A DNA stretch of 64,000 nt, from positions 124,001-188,000 of the forward strand of contig OX485809.1 of NCBI GenBank assembly GCA_950295325.1, written 5' to 3'. Both the position numbers and the translations under genes were made by a program. The DNA is from Polytrichum commune (taxonomy: Eukaryota > Streptophyta > Polytrichopsida > Polytrichales > Polytrichaceae). The notes below the pieces were generated by a model. That model did not search any database, was not told where the DNA came from, and worked only from the letters and a program-made list of their open reading frames with translations. Below are positions 13,948-24,626 of this stretch, piece by piece; the stretch's first letter is position 1, and every line of letters starts with the position of its first letter.

Positions 13948-16900
13948 TATGACAAAGTCACTCTTACAATCTAGAAATGATCTCCAGAGTCCACTTTGGA
14001 TGCTCTAGCTTGTTCCATTTTCAATGTGACTACATATGATATGGGAGGGTTGAAGGTTTGTATTTTTTATGTTATTTTTCCTCCCGTCAACATAATATTC
14101 CTCACTATACCATGAACAACATAACATGATTGTTATAAAACGAGTTAGAAGGGTAAGTAATTGTGATATTTTGAGAAAGAAGGGACAGTCAAATATTTAT
14201 CGTGTTCGTGACTAAGTTTAGAAAGGGTGAACAATCCGGAAACTTAGAAATGTTATGGTATAATTTGTGAGCGTGTCATAATGAACAACATATATTGAAG
14301 GAAAATGACTTGCTCCATTTAGATATTGGTGTTGTGGGTCACTACAAACATTGTTGATGGTCACAAAAGCTCACCAACTAAAATTAATTTTATTATTAAA
14401 ATTATTATTAAAAAACTTTTTTTAAAATAAAATAAAAAACTTACATAAGAGGGAGTCCTTTGTGCATCAAGTGTGTCTACACTAACTAAGGATTCCATTT
14501 AGTAAGGTCCAAACTAGATTCATCAGCCACCCACATTCATTGCCTTACAACCCGTAGGCGGCCATTGGAGAGAAGGTCGTATGAGACTTGGTGATGCATG
14601 ACAAAGTCACAAAGACCACTCTTCAGAACTAACATGGCAGACCAATTTTAATGCCACCCTAAATCAAATGTTCAAGGTAGCACGAATGAGATGAGAAGCT
14701 TACAATTTGAGGCACTTGTCCTTATAACCAACATTGCTAATCGGGCTTTATAAAGCTTATAAAGCTCAAATATTAGTCGAGTCTTGCTTAGTTTGTGATT
14801 TAAATTTTTATTTAAATTTTTGGGTTTTTTGCTATTGAGAGCATGATTGAAAGGAATGAAGTTAGAACATGATTTGAGGTTGTGATATTTAAGTTCTTGT
14901 TTGTTTCAGATCCCTCAAATATGGGCCAGTGTCGCATATCCTTCACTAAAATCATTCGCCTCATGGATGGTGGATTACCACAAAAGGATAAAATTTATGC
15001 AAAATTGGATTTACAAAGGAGAGCCTAAATGCTTTTGGCTACCGGGCCTTTTTTTCCCTCAAGTATTGCTCTACCTTAATACTCACACTTTGAATTCAAA
15101 ACTCACCACTATGGGCTCACTTCATTTGTATATTCTACATGGAGTAATAGAACTATGAGAAATTTGCTAATGAAACCACGTCAGTAAAAATATGACTAGG
15201 TGGAGGATTTTATGTAAGCCAACACTTATAATACTCACCAAGTCTTATAACCAGGGTTCGATGTTTCATTTAGTACATTATCTTATGTTAAGGAAACTTT
15301 ATTAAATTAAATTAAACAAATAAAAAATCATTTGTGACATTAATGATCACATTATTAGGTATGTATTTGTGTCCAAGGCCATCCTAATTGTACATATGAA
15401 CCCAAGTTTTCAATTACATGATGATATCCAAATGATCAGAAAAGTGGGCTAGAAGAATATGATCATTTAAGAAACGGTTTCTCTTGACACAATTGGTTTA
15501 AAGTGGACTGATATAGCTCAGATGTTTGAATTTGTGCATGAAGAAGTCCAAATGGGACCTCTCAAACGCTTAGGGGTTAACACTTGACTATCCCAGACAC
15601 CCTATACAAGCCTTAACATGTACAAGAAAATGTATTTGACATAATCATTCTCATTCTTAGCACACCATGTCAAATCCGACCCTCATTTAAAACTAACTCA
15701 TTTAGCAAGTGGACTTTTGAAATTGGTGGGACGTCCCAGTGTTGTTGAAAACTAATGTTCAAGTACACAACATATACTAATGTGCAAGCCCTTGAATGTA
15801 AATACATGCTCAATATATTAAGCATCGGTTAATGAACAAAATAAAAGCTCCACATATGTACATATGAAAAGCATGATTTTAAAGCTTGGGCAAAGACTCG
15901 TAGGTGTCGTTTATATACGTCATACTTGAGCCCCTTGAACCTTTTAAGGATCAATGAACTACATGGCTTGACCATCTTATATGTTAAAAAAACCTCATTC
16001 TAGCTAACATATTCCGTGCACTTACAAGTTACAAGTAAAACTAGATATTTTACAAGGATCTCAAAAGGAATTTCATGCGTGATTTGAACTAGGGTTTCAT
16101 GACCGGAGCACTACAAACCCATGCTCGGAAATATCAAATACCCATCGATACACTTAATTTTAGTTTTGCGGTGCTAAAAATTGATACCGACGAGCAAGTT
16201 GAAGAAGGGCCTGAGAATGGCATCTACATAAGTGGATTGTTTTTGGATGGCGCACGTTGGAATCGTGTCAAGCACTGGTTGGCCGAAGCATTACCAGGTC
16301 TCTATTGGCCACAAATTCCTAAAACCTCTGTAATATCACTCCCTCTCTTATACTCTAGAACCCTAGGGAACGGATCTGCTCAATTTAAACCTCCCTTCTT
16401 GTTGTCACATTTCCTTCCCATATATCACAGGTTTTAACATCAAAATAATGCATCAAAGATTTCAAACCACACGCTCGCACAGATCACGTTGTCATCATTG
16501 TCATTATTGCAATGATGACTTTGTGTTGTTCCATAATGTCATATGTTACACTAATTCTCCATGTTAACAGTGTTGACCTTCTTACTATCACGTACACTTT
16601 GGTTGCCACATGCTTGATATTAGGGGGGTAAGAGTGTAATGCAATTCTTTTTTGTCTAAAACATTTTCTACATACCATTCTTCAATAGAAGTAGACTCTT
16701 CGTGCTTCTAAAACATGATCTATGTTCAAATTGACAAAGTCACAATCCTCTCCACCCATATTGAGATTGGGTGGAAGAGGATAGTCTCTTGGGCTCTCTA
16801 AACATTTTGCAAGCATTGAGGAATGTTGAGTGAGTGGTGTATAATGTAACGTTCTATGAGCACTTAGTAGTTGTGGATTATGACATATGTTAGAAGGATA

Positions 16901-17358
16901 AATAAATAAATCATACAATCTTCACAACATTAATTAGGAGTTTTAGGAATTTATGAAGTTATTTCAAGCATTTTATTGATGGTTTTGCTTCTAGAAGTTT
17001 GTGGTGATATTGTTAAGGATTCCATCACAATACATACTTCATAAATAATCTTGTATACTGCATGATTGCCTCCAAAAGATACATGGGGATGGTTTTTTAC
17101 TAACTTTTTCCTTAAACATATACAGGTGAAATGCATTCCAAGCTTCCTATCATGCATTTTATTCCAGTGGTGAATTACAAACCGCCAATGGATGAGTTTC
17201 AATGCCCTTTATATAAGACTCATGTGAGGGCCGGTGTTCTTACAACAACTGGTGCTTCTTCTAATTACATCTTGAACCTTAGCCTTGCTATTGATCCTAA
17301 AACAATACCTGACTTTTGGGTGATCCAAGGTGTGGCCTCTCTTTGCCAAATAGTGTAA
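8..17358 (+). CDS. Axonemal inner-arm dynein heavy chain, 3' part (15 exons, 5' end outside window)
   Basis: ATP-driven microtubule motor of the sperm axoneme; the C-terminal ~1,382 residues are visible. Exons: 8-268, 1579-1797, 2161-2376, 3593-3745, 3975-4142, 4641-4820, 5401-6291, 6702-7277, 8387-8537, 9981-10130, 11112-11572, 13708-13839, 14910-15062, 16093-16297, 17126-17358 (stop TAA). All join in frame at GT/AG borders. Exon 1 is stalk coiled coil 1 ([18 protein letters not shown]). Exon 2 holds the microtubule-binding tip and ends [16 protein letters not shown]. Exon 3 is coiled coil 2. Exons 4-8 cover AAA5 and AAA6 ([53 protein letters not shown]). Exons 9-15 form the C-terminal domain ([29 protein letters not shown]). 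The [14 protein letters not shown] tip and [17 protein letters not shown] resemble the single-headed DNAH1/3/7/12 group. AAA1-AAA4 with the catalytic P-loops lie upstream. Exact subclass is inferred. Confidence 0.95.
709..1025. mobile_element. MITE with perfect 32-bp terminal inverted repeats in dynein intron 1
   Basis: Positions 709-740 and 994-1025 are exact reverse complements (core CACTAAATAGGATATTTAGTG), giving a 317-bp element with no coding capacity. If the ends are taken at CACTAAATA, TA dinucleotides flank it (712-713 and 1021-1022), as in Tc1/mariner-type MITEs. However, the complementarity continues through AAC/GTT outside the TA, so the exact end is uncertain. Related ends occur at 41730-42137 and 44525-44757. 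Confidence 0.8.
8618..8635 (+). repeat. Short interstitial telomere-type repeat (CCCTAAA)
   Basis: About two and a half copies of the plant telomere unit CCCTAAA sit in dynein intron 9. A similar GGGTTTAGGTTTAGGG run lies at 12665-12680 in intron 11. They are too short to be a former chromosome end and look like common telobox-like sequence. Confidence 0.6.
9382..9407 (+). repeat. (AAT)n microsatellite
   Basis: Uninterrupted AAT/ATA trinucleotide run of roughly eight units inside dynein intron 9. Confidence 0.8.
10739..10880. repeat. Dispersed repeat fragment in dynein intron 10
   Basis: The block beginning GTGGCTTAAGTGCAAACTTG aligns by eye with 57985-58130 (ATGGCTTGAGTGCAAACTTG onward, then the AGAAGAAAGT / CTTGAAGAAGGTT and CAATCTAAG..GTAATCACTAA segments). 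It belongs to the same family as the intron 14 block at 16316-16660. Confidence 0.55.
12627..13586. mobile_element. Foldback (long inverted repeat) element in dynein intron 11
   Basis: Left arm 12627-12952 and right arm 13268-13586 are reverse complements along most of about 320 bp, with several mismatches and short gaps. Shared landmarks include CTATAATGA.GATTTCACA, TCCTAGTATCAA, AAATATCAATATT and CCATGCATTCACCT. Between the arms a second, perfect 21-bp inverted pair occurs at 12963-12983 and 13045-13065. No transposase reading frame is present, so it is non-autonomous. It sits wholly inside an intron and leaves the exons intact. Divergent relatives lie near 20.27-20.46 kb and 40.98-41.20 kb. 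Confidence 0.75.
13903..13942 (+). repeat. (CT)n microsatellite
   Basis: About 20 uninterrupted CT units, beginning 63 bases past the exon 12 donor in dynein intron 12. Confidence 0.9.
16316..16660. repeat. Dispersed repeat copy in dynein intron 14
   Basis: Starting about 20 bases past the exon 14 donor, the block AAACCTCTGTAATATCACTC ... CCCATATATCACAGGTTTT matches 57239-57375. The block from TTAACAGTG through CACTTTGGTTGC to AGAGTGTAAT matches 58480-58560. The distal copy has about 1 kb of extra sequence between these two blocks, so this one looks like an internally deleted relative. Confidence 0.65.
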
Positions 17359-20269
17359 TAATTACGGCTTCAATATTTTTTTGTCATATTGTCTTTGAGA
17401 ATGATAGATGCGTGACTTGAGAAGATCCATGTACATTTGAGGGGCCCTCTCCAGTCCTCTACATGCATAAAAATTTATTTTTTACCTATGTTTGTTTTAT
17501 AGTTGGTTGCATCAAATGTGACCTAATCTAAAATCAACACATTCATCAAGTGCACATTTTATGTCACTTAGATACATCAATATAATTGGAGATTTGGCTC
17601 AAATACCTACTCGACACAGGTGCCCTTGAATGCAAACACGTACTTACTATAGTGATCACCATTCATGCTTGCGTCCATGAGAGGCCAGCATTTCTATCTA
17701 TCTATTTATCTATCTTGATCATCAACATCATGTATGACTATTGCTATTTTCTTAAAGATAATACAATAAGTATAATTTCAAACCTAGATAGGCAGGTAGA
17801 TAGTTAGATGTTGTTTTTAAGACTTCATGATGACTTCTAAAAATTGTCAATGTTAGTTGTACTTTGAGCCCCATAGACCTTTAAGGTTAATCAAGTACAC
17901 ATTAGAGTCGCATGTAAAGTCCTCAAAGAGGGACCAAAACATGGGTTTGATCCTTCTATTAAGAGCTCATTAGCTTGTCATGTATAGGAGCTTATTCTAA
18001 AAGTGAAACTATTGGGACCTTCTCTTTCCACTCAAAAAACTTTGAGAGACTATCAGGATCTAAAATAAGGTATGTGCACAAGACTTGTTGTTTGTCCTAA
18101 TCATGGATCAGCCTACGCAAGGCTACCTCGGCCCACCCATCCTAGTAGGACAACCTAGAAAGCCAGTTTTTAATAGCCCGGCACCAATCTTTGTGTATGC
18201 TAATTTAAGCATTAGAAAAACCTTGGGTGACTTTGTGTTAATTCTCACAAAGCATTGTCTTCATCATAACATCCTCCCCTGTTTGAGGGTATCCATGTAC
18301 TTACACAGAAAAAAACTCTCCCAACTATCAATTTCATGAGTTGAAAATATGAGAATATTAATATTTATGTTGAATGACTACAACACCGATCCACATTTTA
18401 AGTTGTGGGCCAAGTTCCACACATACATTGGCTTCCGAACATAATGTGAAGACCAAATAGGCACTCTGGAATTCATATATATTATGTCAATAAAAATAAA
18501 ATAAAAATAAAGCATTCATACCCCAAACGTTACAATTTTTTTAGAACATTACCACAGAAGCTGATAGTGTTATATTTCCATCCATAGCTAAGCCGGGAGT
18601 TGGAACCAAACAATGGTCATAGATACAGCCTGGTCTTACAAACATTCTAGCATAACACACATATCAATCTCATGTTACACCTAGTCCTGCATACGATGAA
18701 GACCCTTCTTAGCGATGTTGTGGATGAGAAAGATAAGGATTGACCAAAAATCCATGACTTTTAAGGACTTTGAGACCAATCCCCAACAAACCTCCTGGCA
18801 AATGCCATAAGCCTCACAATGGCCTTGCAACTTCTAGCTTACTATGGAGCTCACCATGCATTATCTTGAAGTCAATAATGTCTTGAAACCCATCGTGCTC
18901 ATATAGGGTCATATGGTTGTGCTACCCATGTGAATCTCACAACCAACATCCTACCTTTTGCATGGAACCAAGTGTTTCTTCAATGACCTATTACTATACT
19001 GCGTGCAACTCATGATTGTGAGAACATGGGGCCACAAATAATAGGCCACACTTGTTTGTAATGCCTTATACATACATTTAGTTATTCAAGTACAAGGCTG
19101 CAAAGTCCATGATCCTACCAAAATCGGAACTTGTACTCACTTCACGACTCCTTCACAAATGCCCACTCGCTGGACGTTCCTTATGTGCACATGAACTGTG
19201 CTATGCCTCCACTTGGTTTTCCGTATCGTTTTGAAAACCATATAACATATGCTTCACATTTCCAAACCAGGTGCACCTACCTAGCCCAATCAGAGCTCTA
19301 CAGCAATAAATTTCAATATGACCAACATAAATATATAGGAGTGTCTCGAAACCAACGTCAATTGCAACAGTTGGTTAAAATCAACCCCCAACATCAGTGC
19401 CCTTCATAGGGGTCTCCAACACCCATTTACTTGTACGGCGCATACCAATGTTGGATTAGTAAATAGGTGAAGGGAAGGGGTGCATAAAACCCCCACCAAT
19501 GAGCTCTGCTTGGGGGGTGTCATAGATGTTATTGTTATCCAGGTTGTTAAGCTCAGCAAGCTTAGATACCCACTGTGCAAAGGGTTTAGGGTTTTTCCCA
19601 CCCTCCCTCCCTCGCCACGTCTCTCTCCCACCCTTGGCCACTTTCTCTTCCTCGTCCTCCAATTCCAAACTTCCCTTCCTCCAGAACGCCCTAATCCAAC
19701 AAGAATCCCCACTCAGCTGAGCTCACTCACACAGCTACCACCTATATATACCACTCGAAACATACTCCAAGCCAATTTTGTCTTAATTCACCTCATGTCC
19801 TTGGGTTTTGAAAGCATCGCATCAATATTCAATAGTGGTATTGAAGAACCTACCCAGCTGGTTTGCAGTTTCAAAATCTCACTGTCTGTCAGGTATTGAG
19901 ACTTGATGTATAAGGTAGACAATTACTTCTAAGAAGCTTTTTGAATGTGCAATAAATCTTCAGGAAAAGACCCAATCAAATAGCAAATCTTGTACAAATT
20001 TAACAAACAAAAGAATGGGATTAAAGTGGCCCAACCTCAATTTGTGACAAAGTCAGAGAGGATGTGCGATCTTCATAACTGGTTATGTAGGTCTGCCTGA
20101 TGTGGTTAGTGTTGAGCAGGTTGTAACCACTGGCTATTCAGCTCTCCCAACCAAAAAATCAACTAGAAATTCTCTTATTCCTTAGTGCTACGAGATTTTG
20201 TTTAAGGAGAACATCAAACCACTTTGCACCTAAAAGTAGGGGTTTGAATAGAACATATCTACCTTTTCA
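17359..20269. other. Intergenic, no gene seen
   Basis: AT-rich spacer between the dynein stop codon and a degenerate repeat. Open frames here are short, lack recognisable motifs and end without splice-compatible neighbours. The part 17600-17960 (CCCTTGAATGCAAACACG and CTTTGAGCCCC..GACCTTTAAGG) weakly matches 15790-15980 in dynein intron 13, suggesting old dispersed repeats. Confidence 0.6.
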
Positions 20270-20460
20270 CAAAATGAGAGAATCTTTGTTTACCCAAGTC
20301 ATTCTTTGATCACTGCCACCTTAATACCATGTTAATACTAGTAGGTGAATACATAGTTATCAAGCTTGGACCTGCATGGTATCAATAGACCATGAAAGGG
20401 TTCAAAGACATAAATATCTTCGAATACTCATTCCCTATCATTATTAAAAAAAACGGAAGA
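20270..20460. repeat. Solo arm related to the dynein intron 11 foldback element
   Basis: The stretch GAGAATCTTTGTTTACCCAA ... TTAATACTAG ... AAATATCTTCGAATACTCAT aligns by eye with the right arm of the foldback element (13400-13560). Similarity is partial and no second arm is evident. Confidence 0.5.
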
Positions 20461-20696
20461 CCCTCATCATGTATACCCGCTTAGATTGAAAGTGCACAAT
20501 ACCAGTCGAACTGGGAAGTGAAGCTCCACGTCAGATTAGGATCAGGTCTAGCCTCTTGATATTCCAATCCAACTTTCATGCAGTAGCTCAAGTTTCTCTT
20601 GCGTACCAATTCCTTTGATGCCCATAAATCAACACAATCAGTGCTATAATCACTATAAAGGAGTGATAGTTGATGTGAGCACTAGTCATTGACATA

Positions 20697-20734
20697 ACCT
20701 TCCATTCTCTAGTCAGTTTTAGAGAATGGAAGGT
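20697..20734. repeat. Perfect 14-bp hairpin
   Basis: ACCTTCCATTCTCT (20697-20710) and its exact reverse complement (20721-20734) flank a 10-base loop. The short direct repeat TAGTCATTG occurs on both sides (20683 and 20747 regions). It lies about 0.8 kb beyond the 3' end of the TOG gene. Function unknown. Confidence 0.7.
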
Positions 20735-21509
20735 AAAGTGTACTATTAGTCATTGCATTGCAATATGATCCACTTCATTATCACTGCCTCAGTATCCAAG
20801 CTAATAACAATCAACTGGAAGGTGCAGAGCAATCACATGCATTAAATCATGGACACGTAAAATGAGATGCATTGTGGAGGCTCTATGCATAAAAAATTAG
20901 AGACATGATGGAAGGGCTGCCACATATAATATCACTTCCACACTTCTCAGTTCAACTGCCAACAAAATGATTGAACTGACCTGACCCTACAATCTGCAAA
21001 GCAGAGATGAGTTGCCCAGTCAAGAGAAATGTCTGGGAAACTTGTGGACTTGTGTTCCAATTGTGCTGCTCAGCAAATAGCTCAAGACCAGCTGATACAA
21101 CAACCACTTAGGCACAAGAAAAGGCTATAAACAAACTTGCTCTCCTACCTATCATCCGGGCCTGAGAAAAAATCATGACATACCTTTGGCTACCAATTTT
21201 GAGGAGCCTACGTGCTTGTATTAGAGGAGTTGTGGGGACACCTCAGTGCAACAATGCTCACTTCCTCATTTCTATAAACCCACCTGGCTGTACACAGGAA
21301 GCGCCCAGAACTCGCAGGCCAAATTAATGCCATAGTAACAACTCATCCTCTCACACTTCTTGAATTGATTCATGTCATGTCCTGCCCATTGAGGTATTTC
21401 TATATTCCAGAATATCTTGCTTACCTCCCCTTGACCAATGAGCAGTAGGCAAAACTTAACCAATTTGCACCACGCTCATCTGTTCACGCCAAAAGGCAGC
21501 AGTCAACTT

Positions 21510-24500
21510 TCAAGAATTGTCAACACAGGTGACTCTCAGGACTGCTTGAGCTGTTGTAGCTGGAAGCCTGTTGAGACAGAACTCCTCCCAGGGATTTTGC
21601 TTCACCTCCATCTGTTCACCTACAGAGGTGTCTGAGAAAGTAGTCTTGGGGGGATTTTTGCGATATTCTGTTTGCAAGTAAACTAGAAGCTTACGAGCAG
21701 CCTCTCGAGCTTCCGGAAGCCTGTCATTCATTTGTGATGCTGCCATCTGTATAAGTGGTTCAAACCCAAACTGGGCAATGCCCTCGGAACCCTGATACAC
21801 ATTACCAACAGATTTAATATCCAGTTTTATTGTAAAAAACTAAAAGAAGATTCACAACAGATTCATAAAAGCATAATGTCCACCTGATGCATCCTTATGC
21901 AGACCACATCATATCAATAATAGAAACCAAATTCCATTACAAACCGCCAAAAGATACTCTGTCATGAGGACCTTACAAGGGTAAGTTAGCTACATACCAG
22001 CCTGGTTACTGAGTTGTACACACACATGGATGCCTTGGCTCGAACTCGCGGATTAATGTGTTTGACATATGGCTGTAACTTCTGCAATATAGGTACCCCA
22101 GAAATGCACATTGTCATTACTCCAAGAGCCCTCCCTGCTTCCTCACAGACGAAGCGCTTGTCCTGGGACGCCTTCAGAAGAAGTTGAAGTAGCTGTTAAA
22201 CATGCTTCAAGGATGTCAGATTTCAGGAAGACACAAACTCCATGCATATTCCCACCTTCAGACTGTCTAAAAGTGTCAAGACACATCTAAACTTATCAAC
22301 CACAGGATCCGGGGCTCTACTAATGGTGGAGTTCTAATCAAAAACAGCTTGCACTGCAATTGAGATGCTCTGATCTACAGATCTTCAGTAGATCTCACAC
22401 ATATCATGTCCTGACAAAGAGCACAAAGAATCAAGTTCAAACAATGAAGGCTTAGTAATGCTACAGGCTATGAACTAGACTAGCATTGATTAGGATAAAG
22501 GCCAGTACCAAAGGATCCAGTGAGTCAACAAGGCGATCTTGATAAGCCTTGAACATGTCCGCGGTTACCATTATGGCAGTCTTGCAAAGTGCACTGCGAG
22601 GATTCTTCAGAGATTTGATTACTAGAGCAACCACTTTGTCCCTGTCACATAAAGCCAATTTCAAATGGTATTCTCCAGACACCAATTTACCTGATCCAAT
22701 CACCACAAAAGGGCCCCCCTGCCCACACTTGTCATTTCAGCAGATATGACATAAATTCCTATTCCAACCAGCACCAGCTACCACAGCACAACCCACAGAA
22801 TCATTTGCAGCAGTGCTTAAGGTTGCCAATTTAAGCTCACAATGAGGGCAACAGCAACTCAGGATGGAAGATAGCAAGTTGCCGGACGTTGTTCAGCGCC
22901 TCCAAGACTTGTACCCAATCCTTCGAGTCCAGCCTCTCCAACAATGTCTACCCCAACAGAAAAAAAGAAAAAAACCACACAAAACAATTAGACTCGAACC
23001 ACCACACAAGCCATCCAACTAGAGCCATGATGATGAGATTTTGATGATACAAAATCTTGCAATAAACCTGCGCTTAATGTACAAGGAAAAGCACCATGGC
23101 TCTTCAGCTATGGTGCTAGTACCATGATGCTAACAGGCTCTACACATAGAATTCTTTGTTGAAATGACTCAACCCCACGGGCAGAAAACCTCCCCAGGAG
23201 CTCGTCCAACAGTATCATCATCCACACTTCCAAGCTAGCTCCATTGCCACTAGCTTGGAGGTATGGCATGGCATGGACCCTACTACTAACCTGACCTTGT
23301 AAGTGCAAAACACAAGCCATCCAGGTAGAACCAGGCTGATGACATGTCAAGTGATGCTAAGATTTGCAACACACCTGCTTCTAATGTACAAGGAAAAAGC
23401 ACCATAACTCTTCCGCTATGGCCCTGACAGGTTGTACAAATAGAAATTCGTGACTGGATTTAATACCACAGGCACAAAACCTCCCCAGGGGCTAGTCCAA
23501 CAGTATCATTCAAAATGTCCATCACGAGGAGATTATGCCCTCACCCCGAAGTTTCTTAGGGTGAAACACACATTCAAGCAGATCCACCTCACTCAATAAA
23601 GATCATATGGTCAAACAGATCGTCTACAAAGTTCTAAATGATGTGCATAATCTCTCCCTGATGGAAATTACTTCACAAAATGGCTATTGGGCAGAACCAT
23701 CTCGCTGCCACCCGCTGCTCCGCCAGATTCACCCAATGGCCATTAACCAGTACACAAGCACCATTGACGCTAGCTAAGAGGTGTGGCATGGACCCTACTA
23801 CCCTGACCTTGGAAGAAAGAAACACAAGCCACCCAACTAGAGCCATGCTGATGACAATTCGGATGACACTAAGATTTGCAACAAACCTGCATCTAATGTA
23901 CAAGAAATAGCACCATGACTCTGCCGCTACAGCGTTAACAGGTCGTACACATAAAAATTCATGTCGACATGACTGAATTTCAATCCACAGGCACAAGTAT
24001 CGTCCACAAGCCACATTGCCACAAGATTGGAGGTGTGGCATGTGGCATGGATCCTACCCTGATGATGATATTTTTGTATGATGCTAAGATTAGTGACAAA
24101 CCTGCGTCCATCATCCAAGAAAAACCACCACGATTGCTTCCGCTATGGGGCTAGCAAGTTGCATACATACAGATTCATGTTGAAGTGACTGAATTCCAAT
24201 CCCGCAAATCACCAGTAGCTTTGAAATGTGGCACGGCATAAACCCTACTGCTGCTGCTGCTGCTACCACTCCTACCCGAACCTTGGAAGAGAGTGAGTAG
24301 GAAGAATGAGGGTTAAGAATGCTAACTTGCAAGTGAACGTCTATGTCGTTCATGTCTTTGAGGTCCTCCGAGGTAACATATTCAACCTCCGTGGAAGAAA
24401 CAGGATCCGCTGGCGCTTCTACCGCAGCAGCAGCGGAGGACTTGGAGGGAGGGGTGGTGGACTCACATTGCCTCCTGCTGCTGGGAACACACATCATATT

Positions 24501-24626
24501 TTCGTCGCTGGTAGAGCCAGGCAAAACGACCATCATAGTGTTGTTGGGATTCCCTCCACTTAGCTTCCTCCGTCCCGAAAGTTGAGCCGCACACAGCGTA
24601 CGCAGAGCTGTCTCTGTCTCTGACAT
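21510..24626 (-). CDS. TOG/CLASP-like ARM-repeat protein (5 exons)
   Basis: Probable microtubule-associated scaffold of the plant TOG/CLASP-N ARM family, related to the animal crescerin/TOGARAM group. Coding order (minus): 24626-24327, 22947-22841, 22641-22509, 22192-21998, 21791-21510, giving 338 residues with in-frame GT/AG joins. Residues 1-100 are low-complexity and acidic, ending VTSEDLKDMNDIDVHLQ. Residues 101-245 form helical repeats: TLLERLDSKDWVQVLEALNN, SLKNPRSALCKTA, DMFKAYQDRLVDSLDPL, LLLKASQDKRFVCEEAGRAL, HINPRVRAKASMCVYNSV. The last exon continues GSEGIAQFGFEPLIQMAAS and ends near WEEFCLNRLPATTAQAVLRV, a tail I know from angiosperm members. ATG at 24626 is preferred; an in-frame ATG at 24821 would add 65 residues including a run of about 15 Glu encoded by a (TTC)n microsatellite. 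Family is clear, precise function is not. Confidence 0.88.
22985..24300. repeat. Degenerate tandem array in intron 1 of the TOG gene
   Basis: Four diverged copies of a 200-500 bp module are recognisable by the phrase GCTAAGATTTGCAACA.ACCTGC..CTAATGTACAAG. They begin near 23048, 23353, 23865 and 24079. Other shared landmarks are ACACAAGCCA.CCA, CTCTTCCGCTATGG, CACAGGCACAAAACCTCCCC and GGCATGGACCCTACTA. The array fills most of the 1.38-kb intron. Confidence 0.75.

Noticed and set aside
19480..19899. 139-codon open frame in the spacer after dynein
   Set aside because: Composition is simple (CT-rich), several overlapping frames are equally long, and no splice partner or domain is seen.
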